A DNA stretch of 64,000 nucleotides from Linepithema humile. Its lineage: Eukaryota > Arthropoda > Insecta > Hymenoptera > Formicidae. Under the pieces are notes generated by a model, which worked only from the letters and a program-made list of their open reading frames with translations, made no database searches and had not been told where the DNA came from. A program made the translations under genes and the position numbers. The stretch is taken from positions 6,572,001-6,636,000 of the forward strand of contig NC_090128.1 in NCBI RefSeq assembly GCF_040581485.1, written 5' to 3'. This document shows positions 51,983-62,700 of this stretch, in pieces (within the stretch, counting starts at the first letter, position 1; each line of letters begins with the position of its first letter).

Positions 51983-54470
51983 ACAAAGGCTCAACCGTTT
52001 GTCACTGAATGCCATTAATTCGATTCTGTTCCTTCTATTACCGTCTTGTATCTATGAATTCTTATATCTCGAGAAAGGAAAGAAACAGTCGATTTGATAC
52101 ATTGCTCAAATAATTCTTTTTCTACCAGTTCAGCGATGCTGTCGCGGCTCACTGTATTTGAACAGTGAAGGTAGGATACGTTTGGCATATTCTAGAGAAT
52201 TTGTAAACAATTGTGCTTAGAGTTACTTCTTACGTATTAGCTTTTTCACCGTTTTTATTTAGAGGTAAAAAATTAGCGCGATATCCCGCACGATATCGCT
52301 TGCCACATGCTAATAAATGTAAAGCGAGCCCACGCCGTCTCGGCACGGATCGTATTACTTTATATTTAGGGAATATATTTAGGGAGTGGTTAAACGCATA
52401 AAAAAAAATAATAGACTGAAAAACGGAGGGAAGAAAGAGTACGAAGTGGTACGAAAGAGATCTTAATCGCGGTCCAAATAATCATTATTTCTTTCACGCG
52501 AATAAAATACGACGATTAATGCGAACTTTGAACAAAAAATTTTCAATTTTCGAGCGTTTATCTCGATTTCTAATCTATTTGGACCCTGATTGACATTAGA
52601 AAGACATCCTTTTGATACGATTTACAATTGTGATATAACTGAGCGTTGAATTTTTTTTTTTTTTTTTGTACATTTCGTAGAATAAATCCATTAGAGTGCG
52701 CGTTCAGTCCACACATTGTATATGAAAAATATCGTCGAGTATGTATTTTTCCTGACAGACACGGTTGTCGAATGGATGGCGCGTTAAATAAAAGTGACAT
52801 TCTCGTTCGTTCTTTCGTTTTTTGAAGACAATTCCAAGTTTGCTGCTCGGGCATTATAGTACATATGGATGTAAGATAAAGAAATCGCGTTAATGCTGAT
52901 ATCGCGCGGCATACCGTAAATAACAATAGTTCTCGAAGATCCCTCTTTCACATTGACAGTCTCGAATAGGACAATGACCGACCATCCGTTGAAATTGTAG
53001 AATAGCGATAATGAAAATTACATTGTACCTGCTGTTACAAGCTGTTTAAATCGATACGACCTTTAGCGAAACATACGGCCCGCATACAACATCGAATATT
53101 ATCGTCGTTGACACTAATTTGCTACGTCTTGTTTGTCGCTCGACAAAACAAACTTACGCACACTTTGCTCGATAGTAATGTCGTCAGCAGTGCTCAGTTT
53201 TCACACACACGTACATTCCGTAATGTAATCAATCTAGCAAATGTTATGGAAAGACTTTTTCATCTCTCAATCTGAAAGCACGTAATATCGACGTTATCTG
53301 CTTGCAAAACGGTACGCGTCATTGGCAGGTGATAAGTGCTCCGCGCGGCAGTGGGGGCTTTGTTCGTTTATCGCCTAGTTGTCGTAAAACCTCGTCGTCT
53401 AAAGGTGGAATATCGTTTCTTAGTTTTTCACGTCGCGGCACGGCCGACGAAACGCACGGGCTACTCGAGTCATTTTATTCGCAAGTTTTTATTCGCCGTA
53501 AACCAATACAAATATCTTTCAGTAATGCGCGTATCTGAGAATATTTGTCGTTTCACACAAGAGATACGACCAGATGGCAAGTATTGCTCACGTATTGTAC
53601 GCGTGCGAAAGAAGAAAGCTATTTCGATTGCTAATTTAACACTATTAATTCCGTCTGCATTCTAATTTGTTAAGTTACTTTCCGGCCTTTGTTAATAAAA
53701 TTGCCCGATCGCGCGCACGGACGCTAGAAATGTTCGTGCAAACTGCATGAGTTTGACGTTAAATACTTTGACGTCAATAGCTGACTTGGAATTTTTACTA
53801 CTGCATATTTTATTTTAGACATCTCGTGAAATCAAGAGACTACGGACGAAACAGCAACATCTTGCTGAATAATGGGTTGATGTAAATTTAGATACTTTTG
53901 CACACCCAAATATCGATCCATTACGACACGCTAATGTAAAATAATGTAAGCACTTTGCCGCTAATGCGTGATGCTTCACGATAAGTTGGAATAATTTTGA
54001 TCACGCCATCGATTAATGTATCGCTCCGACATAATTGACTCATTGAAAATACATCCGTGCAGGAAAAGCACGAGCAAAACGTGCGATACGACTTTATTGT
54101 ATCAGCTCGGTCGCTTGTCACGAATACGCGATATCTATGCTCAATGATAAGCCGGTAGATTTTAATAACGATAATTAGTTTGTTACGCGAAGGAGTTTGT
54201 CTCCGGCCACATCCAGGATGTTTTTTCTGGTTTTGATGGTACGTACCTCGCTAATAATTAAGAACGCTCGACAATTATCAATCGTGCACTCGACACGAGG
54301 TCAAATTGGCCGATCGCGATGAAAAAATTATCAGTTTTGCGCGTTATCGAATAAACGATCGGATTAAATGTCTTAAGCAGCCATTATCAGCGCAATTAAT
54401 ACAGCGAATCAGAAGGAAAAAAAAAGTAATCGTTTCGTCTTAGACAAGGTGAATCCAAAACTCCGAAAGT
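51983..54470. other. Spacer between mucin-serpin and the small membrane-protein gene
   Basis: It begins with the serpin gene's 3' untranslated DNA (an AATAAA near 52679 is one candidate signal). Short frames at 53302-53665 and on the minus strand at 52570-52926 have no domain, splice support or recognisable similarity. I see no gene here. Confidence 0.4.
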
Positions 54471-55162
54471 ATGTCTATTATACGAAATGTTCAGGACGCG
54501 GACTGTTCCGGTCGCGCGCTAGCCACCCTGCTGGTCGCATGGGTGCTGACAGCAATGATAGCATCGATATTGCTACGATGGGATTACATGTGGATTGTTT
54601 TGATGGTATTGACGATGCTCGTTCTGTTGGTCTGCGGATATACCGCTTATAACGTGAAGAAAGCTCACGCGAGGCTTTTACTCGAGGAGCAGAGGAGAGC
54701 AGCAATTCGCACTATTTCGGGCATGACAGCTGCTACTCGCAGAGAGGTATTGCGATTTATCTTACAATGAATTGTTACTTGTCGCAAAGTGCGCAAAATT
54801 TCTGTAAATTCATGCGTTTGCTTTTTTTTTGTTTACAGCAAGAATCATCGGTGTACGCGGCTCACCTGAGTGTGGATTTACCGCCGTCCTACGCGTCCGT
54901 GGTAGCCGTGCAGACACCAACCTCTGCTCCAACGATATTGACCATTGATCGATCCGGGGACGACAAGTATGAGGATCCACCATCGTACGCGATCGTAGTT
55001 GCTTCTTTAGATACGCAGGATCGATGCGCGGAAACCTCCGGCCTGTCGAATGTGCAGCCTTTCGCTCCTGCAGAAAAGAATAGTACCGCTCCTGCCACCA
55101 TTTCCGCATCCAATTCTTACGTGTGTTCGCACAGCAGACAAACTGCAACGATCACGCATTAA
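54471..55162 (+). CDS. Small two-helix membrane protein with two PPxY motifs
   Basis: Two exons, 54471-54746 and 54839-55162, joined in phase 0, giving 199 aa. Two adjacent hydrophobic helices (about residues 16-35 and 38-59: ALATLLVAWVLTAMIASILL, WIVLMVLTMLVLLVCGYTAY) form a hairpin. A charged, Arg-rich segment follows (HARLLLEEQRRAAIRT), then a tail with PPSY at two places (LPPSYASV and DPPSYAIV). PPxY motifs bind WW domains of Nedd4-type ubiquitin ligases, and membrane adaptors with paired PPxY motifs recruit these ligases to cargo. That role is inferred; I do not recognise the exact orthologue. The ATG is the first in frame, and the exon junction (agagag|gtattg, tttacag|caa) is sound. Confidence 0.7.
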
Positions 55163-56142
55163 ATCAGTGTTTAAAAATGATGAAATTATTGTCCTGAAAA
55201 ATAGCGAGTCACAATCTACATATAACAATGTTCTACGGAGTTTATTATTCTTATTACTACATTATAAATGTTACGCAAAATGTATTATAAATGTAATGTA
55301 CCTCTGAATTATAAAAATAGCTTCAACAAGCGATTCATAAAATCGAGTATGCGAAACATATATACCATTTTCTCCGCTCCAAGTCGAATGATCAATGCAA
55401 AATTAAATCGTGTATGGTAGTTTTGCCAATTTTATTAAAAGTTTACGGTGCACTTCCGCTAGATGATGGCACCATAGAAAATTGACGCGATAGGGCGTCC
55501 TTTGGCTGCAGGTAAAAAAATCAGGAATTTTTTATTTGCCATCCAGCGGTAATGCGTCACTAAACGCTTCATCGCGACGTCGCTAGATGGTGACATTCGC
55601 TGGACGCGATGGGGCATCCTTGGCTATGAACAAAAACGAGTGTTTATTACTAATAATATTAAATTATTATATTTCCCACGTTTTCCATATCAATAATATG
55701 GCGTAGCGCACCTTCCTTATTGTCGGACTCCCTATTTTTTTACACCTGTGACGTCGAATAATCGATTCAATACAACAATACACCGGAAAGAATCAAGCCA
55801 AGGCGCGGCACATATCAGATCACGTCATTCAAGTTGATTCACGTCATTGGCGTGTATCAGCGTGCATTGGTGAGCGCGGTTAGTGTTGTAACGGATCAGA
55901 GCGGAATTGAGTGAGATTTTTTTTGGAAAAATAAGGAACGCCGAGGTCTGGCGCGGAATGCGTACGCTAGCCGCGAACGCAGACGTAGAAGTGTTCAACG
56001 ATAATTTCGACCAAACGAAGTATACAAGGTAGATTGATTGCAGCGTGGTCCAACGTTATTCTCGCTCAATTGGTTGAATCATCGGCGTAGCCGAGGAATT
56101 TTCTCAAGGAAGAAGCATTTTGTAGTGCAAGGCGATGATACG
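55163..56142. promoter_or_regulatory. Upstream region of Neurexin-IV with a diverged direct repeat
   Basis: Two diverged direct repeats of about 50 bp lie at 55453-55507 and 55568-55626; both contain cgctagatg and acgcgat(a/g)ggg, then cctt(t)ggct. The last 300 bp are more GC-rich and likely contain the transcription start and leader of Nrx-IV. Confidence 0.4.
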
Positions 56143-59100
56143 ATGACCGCTTTCAAGTGTCTTGTGTATATATTCGCCATAGTGGCAAGCTCATTCGCAT
56201 ATACATACTGTAAGTACGATATAACCGCTACAATACGAACTAACTTCCTGGCATGACCCAGCCCATCCCGAAGTAACATGGCGTGCTCGTACTAGCATTA
56301 ACCCAAGTAAAGATGCATAACAGCACACTAAATTGCGTTATTTGCGTTTTGCATCTGGCAGTCCGTTTTTCTGCATTTTATATTTTGCAACATCATATGT
56401 TTTATATAATAATGCGATTTTTGGTTTCTATATCAAGAATCTATACATATATATGTTAATGCAATAATATACAAAGTGGTCCATATAACTGGGTTCTAGC
56501 ACTTATTCTATTAAAGATAGAAAAAATGAGTTGATAGAAAAATTTTTTATATTATGCCATTTAACTTTTGTTTCCACTATTTTTTTCTATCTTCAACAGA
56601 ACAAACGCTAGAACCCAGCCCAGTTCCATGGACCACCCTGTATAGTAAATTAGTAAATGTATATATTTGATACAATGAGGAATATGTTTTACTACAAAAT
56701 CTTACCTTTGAGATTGCATTATATTTTGCACACTTTGTTTTATTTCAGTTATTCAAATTTCTTGTAATCGAATAGTGAATTTATAATGCTATTTTATCAT
56801 ATTTATGGGAATTTTAATATTCCTTGTTTTCAAATGTACATATCAAAATAATCTGTAAAAAATGTACATATCAAAATAGTCTGTAAAAAGGTATAAAACT
56901 TAACAATTTAACAAAGCAATGTTGTAAATTTGTGTCTTAGATGAGGACGAATGCAACATTGCTCTTTTGGATAGAGCTCATATAAAAGCAACCAGTTCCT
57001 TACCTGAAAGAGGTCCAAAGAACGCCAGGCTAGATGGTGAGAGAAAGAATTCTTTTCATTATTAGATTTTGTTTTCATTATTAGGTATAAATTGTTAAAC
57101 AATTATTTCTTTTATTTATATGTATTGGTAGTAATTTCTTGCTTACTCTCTACTTGTAAATCCTATTAGTAAACTCTGTTGTCAACTGTATTGCGTGCTA
57201 TATTTGCTTCTATTTGCATAATTAATAGTTACAATTGATTTTGCTAATGCATTATTTTTCAATGGATTCCGATAAGACTTGAAAAATTTAATTAGCACTG
57301 GGGGCACTGACATGACATGGCGACCATTATGACAATTATGGTCAATTATGGAGAAGTAGATATGATCTCATGACACATCATTCAATTATTTTGTGCTCGT
57401 CTCTTGTATTTGAGCGACTTTATTTTCATTATAAGTAATGATTTGTTGGATTGAAGCAAAGTGTAATAAATTTATATTTGCTTTAGGTGGATTCTAGCAA
57501 GTAACCCGGAGAGTATCTTAGACAAGATATCTTGAAAAATATATGCTTTTATAACCAGAGACAATTTAAAACTACCAAGTTCAGTTCCAAACGAACCAAA
57601 GAGCACACAGGATACGCAAATTGCGATTAAATAATATTAGTGGTTATGCTTAGTGTCAATACTTTTAGAATGTCGTCAGTCATTCGTTGGGCATTTAATT
57701 GGAAAGAGTGGAATCCAAGCGAACGAGAGTTTCAGTATGCAGTTGCTTGTGTACAGAGCGACGAGAAAGCCAGATTAGGGAAATTTGTGTATCGTAAAGA
57801 TGTAAGAGCCTCCCTTGTAGGTAGATTATTAATGAGAAAGTTTGTGAATGAGTACGCAGGTCTTCCATACGACAAAATTACTTTTATCAGAGACGAGCAC
57901 AACAGACCTATATTGAAAGATCATTCCACTGTTGTAAGTTTCAATGTTTCCCATCACGGCTCTTACACGGTCTTAGCGGGCGAGATTAGGAATGTAAAAT
58001 TAGGCGTAGATGTTATGTCATTAGAGTATATCAGGGGCAAAAGCATGTCTGAATTTCTCAATACGATGAAGAGAAACTTTTCGCCGGCCGAGTGGGAAGA
58101 GATTGAAGGTTCTGTTCCAGAGAAATCTGAAATAGAACAAATATCTATGTTTTATAGACACTGGGCGTTGAAAGAAAGCTATCTTAAAGCGCTTGGTATA
58201 GGCGTTTTAGTTGATCTAAAAAGTCTGGATTTTCGAACCAATTCCGAATTGAGCAAAGACTCTGTTACAACTGATACAGTTCTATATATCGATGGAATCA
58301 AGCAAGATTGGTTGTTTGAAGAAACTTTGCTTGACTCGCAGCATTGCGTTGCTGTAGCATTACAAGAAAACGATGATTCATCACAATCACATAACATATT
58401 TGAGATAATAGATTATAATAAACTTATGGAGCGCGCAATTCCACTCTTTCCAATAGATTCAAAATACACGGTTCAATATTTTGCTAAATCAGAAAAGCCA
58501 TAGTAACGAAAGACAATATTTTTTAATATAGTAATAACGATAAATGCATTATACATTGTATATTCGAGTGCGAAATAATAAAGCACACTAAGCAATACTC
58601 TTTCCAATAATTTCTTTTCTTACCTTTTGACAAATTATAAATATATTAAAGAAAGAACTTCATATGCAATATATTACAGTCTGTCAAATTATAAAAAATA
58701 TATCCTTTTGTATTTTGTGATTTTTATATCGAAAAGCGTAAAAAATTTTAATGTAATCCAAAAATTAAAATCGTATATCAATAATTTTGATAACTTTTTT
58801 ACATTTTTCCTCGAGAATTGTTATATAATTTTGGAAAAGAATATTTATTCTACGTCTGCAAAGTCTGAGTTTGCAATGTATAAATTTGTAATCGTACATT
58901 TGTCTCTGGATATAAAAGCAAGGCTCTGTTAGACTTAATTATTCGGCTATTTCTGTCTCGTTATTTGTAAACACTTTCTTAAGTTTACGTATTTTCTGAG
59001 TTTACCTTGAGTTGCATGCATGCATAAATGTTGTGGTGTAGGCGAAAACGCTTGGACGGCTAGCAGTTCAGATTTCGGTCAGTATTTAATAGTCGACTTG

Positions 59101-59646
59101 GGCCAAGTGATGAACATCACACACATAGCAACTCGAGGACGATCGTCACAGAACGAGTATGTTAAGGAGTATCGTATTAGTTACGGTACCAATGGTCTTG
59201 ATTACCAGGATTACAAGGAAGAAGATGGCCATGCGAAGGTAAGCTTATTTTCATCGGCGCTCGTCATTTCGCTCTTCATTCTGTTTTCAACATGATGATG
59301 GATTAGAATGATGGATTAGTTAGCATGGGACAGTTAACACATGGGATGGTATAATTAATCAACCCGCATAAAACTAACATGGGGCTTGCACATGCACATT
59401 CGTAGAAAGTAGTCTAACAATCGGCAATGGACGTGTGTACAAAGAACGACTGTGTTGAGCATCTTAACTCGTCAAAACTTAATATCACGAGCAATATGAG
59501 GAGGTTTGTTGGTGAGTATTTCGATGTGCTTCGCATCTATGTATATATTGTTGCGCACCAATCATTTTCTTGCAATTATTACCATACTTATTTTATGTTT
59601 TATTATTCTCTTTGTTAATATCACACAAACACCTATCTCGATGCAA

Positions 59647-59720
<74 letters not shown>

Positions 59721-62700
59721 ATAAACTGTGAAATTAGAGCAACTAGCAAGTTATACGAAATGAAGTGAAGAATTATGATCCTTGAATCATTCTATTTCCT
59801 ATATCCACTTGCTTGCTTTGCTTCTACTTTCCTTCCCTACATATGGACATGGAGATGGGCTTTGCAGGAGATTCCGCGTGGTCGCCAGAACTTAGCAGTT
59901 ACAATCAACATCTTACTATGGAGCTGGGGGCCAGATATGAGATACGCAGCGTTGCTACGCGAGGGCGGGCTTATACTAAAGAATACGTGACAGAATATCT
60001 TATCCAATATTCTGATGATGGTCAATCATGGAGCAATTTTGAAAATCAGGACGGTGTAGATGAGGTATTAATTTCACGGAGTGTAAAATTGCTCTACTCT
60101 CACGTATATGAAAGTATAGTTTGAATTGTTTACAAACTTTTTATAAGTCGTTATTTGTGTTTGAGAACAGTTTTGTGTAATGTCAAATGTAGTATTAATA
60201 TATTTAGAGCTATTTGCAACATTGTACAATAATATTGCTAATAGTCTTTTTCTTATTTAAAAACTTTTCTGACAACATATATTCCGATAAAATAAATAAG
60301 TTTACCTTTGATATTTTCTTTTTATTCTTTCGTAATGTATTTTGATAGTTAGCATGTTATACGGTATTTTTTACTCTTATTGTATTATGGTGTTTCGTAA
60401 GAGTATCGTAGAAATTCCATTAAACTTTCCACTGTGAAAACTTATATGTTTTGAGAGATACTATTTGGAATCTTCTGTTCTAATAATTGCTTTATTGCAG
60501 TTTGAAGATTTGAAATTAATAGTGCCATATAATAATATTGAAAGAACTCATTAATAGAACTCGTATGTTTGTAAATTTAAAGAAGCGCTGCTTGCTAGCA
60601 CTGCTAAAATTTGAGAAAATCGTAAAACAAACTTACGATATTCTAAGAAAACTGTTAATAAGTTATCCCAATACCATTCGATATTTAATGCAGTTTATTC
60701 ATTTATTTCAAAAAAATCTATGTATGGAATTTATGCTAGAAATAGATAATAAAGAAATAGCAATAAAATATATATAATTAATAGGAAAAAATCAATATCT
60801 TCCGAATTTGATTTATCACGATGGCACCATATGTACGTTGATAATATTTTGGGATTATAATATATTTGCTCTTAATATTAGCATCTCTTTCACCATTAAC
60901 AGTCTAGCTACACTAATATACACATTTGTGCACAATTAATAATATTTAAAGAATTTGCAAATTTCAAGTCATCTATCGATCATTTGTCTGATTAATGAAT
61001 GCACATAATATATGGTTAAATCAGTTTAAATTGATTTGAAAATTTCTAAATAATATTGGTAGATTGAAACGTTAACAATCTCTAGACAATTCTCCACTCT
61101 TGACAGATACTTTTGTATTTTTATTAAGATTTATTTTCAACTTGAAGCATGCACGCCATTTAATTATATTCTGCATGATTGTGGCTTTAATTATGAAGCG
61201 AGACTGAGATAATAAATGGGAAATATCGATTTAGTGATATAGCACCTAAAACTTTGTCTTTTTTCTGTAGATGTTTAAAGGTAATAAAGATGGAAATAGC
61301 TTGAAGCTTAACAAGTTTGAGATACCAATAATCGCGCAATGGATAAGAATAAATCCAACGCGATGGCAAGACAGGATATCGCTGAGAGTCGAACTCTACG
61401 GATGCGACTACGGTACGAAATACCGAATTACACACCTGTTTCTCTTTTAAGATCGTGCACAAATCCAGATGATAAATCTTCTGCTTTATTTCAGTGTCTG
61501 ATATTGCTTCCTTCAACGGATCCTCTCTCATACGTATGGATCTACTTAGAGAACCTATCGAAACCGATAGGCATAGTATACGTTTCCGTTTTAAAACCAC
61601 CAACGCCGACGGTGTGCTAATGTATTCTCGTGGCACGCAAGGCGACTATATAGCCTTGCAATTACGCGACAATCGAATGCTGCTCAACCTCGATCTCGGA
61701 TCCGGCATTATGACGAGTCTGTCCGTTGGCAGTCTTCTGGACGACAATATGTGGCACGATGTTGTATTCTCCCGCAATAGGAAAGATATTTCGTTCTCCG
61801 TCGACAGAGTGTTGATCCGAGGTAGAGTAAAGGGACAGTTTCACCGATTGGACTTGAATCAACACGTGAGTGGGGTTTTTTTTTTTTTTAACAGAAGTGA
61901 TTTTCCAAATAATGATGCTTGGATTCATTTGGAATCAATATTTCTTCCAGTTTTACATCGGCGGCGTGCCTAACAAGCAGGACGGTTTAGTGGTGAATCA
62001 GAATTTCACGGGCTGCATAGAAAACTTTTATCTCAACACGACGAATATAATTCACGAACTGAAGGAGTCGGAGATCGTGGGTGAAAATTTGAAGTATTTC
62101 AAGGCTCATACGTACTACGGCTGTCCGGAACCTCTAATAATACCCGTCACATTTCTGACTCCCGGATCCTACGCTAGGTTGAAAGGGTACGAGGGCGTGT
62201 CGTCTCTCAACATCTCTCTCGCGTTCCGAACGTACGAGGAGCGAGGAATAATTATTTACCATCAATTCCGGAGTCCGGGCTACGTCAAGGTTGTGCACAA
62301 TCTCCATTTCGTTCCATGATTCTTTATAAAAATAGAGGCAACTAAATTTATTTCTTTTTTTTTTTGTGTGTAGCTGTTCCTGGAAGAAGGTAAATTGAAG
62401 GTCGACATAAAAACAGCGGATAACCCAGCTGTGATTCTGGACAACTTTTACGAAAAGTTCAACGATGGAAAGTGGCATCAGGTGATTTTGACGATTGCGA
62501 CAAATTCTCTCGTCTTGAATGTCGACGGCAGGCCGATGAAAACGGAGCGCAAGCTGTCAATGTCGACTGGATCATTTTACATGATCGGCGGTATGACCGG
62601 AGAGGGAAGCAACTACGGGTTCGTCGGCTGCATGAGAATGATAAGTGTCGACGGCAATTATAAATTACCTACCGACTGGAAGGAAGAGGAGTATTGCTGC

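Noticed and set aside
53302..53665. Two overlapping plus-strand frames of 78 and 109 codons
   Set aside because: No signal peptide, domain or splice support; composition matches untranslated DNA.
60538..60777. 79-codon frame in a Nrx-IV intron
   Set aside because: AT-rich composition, no start context and no flanking splice sites.
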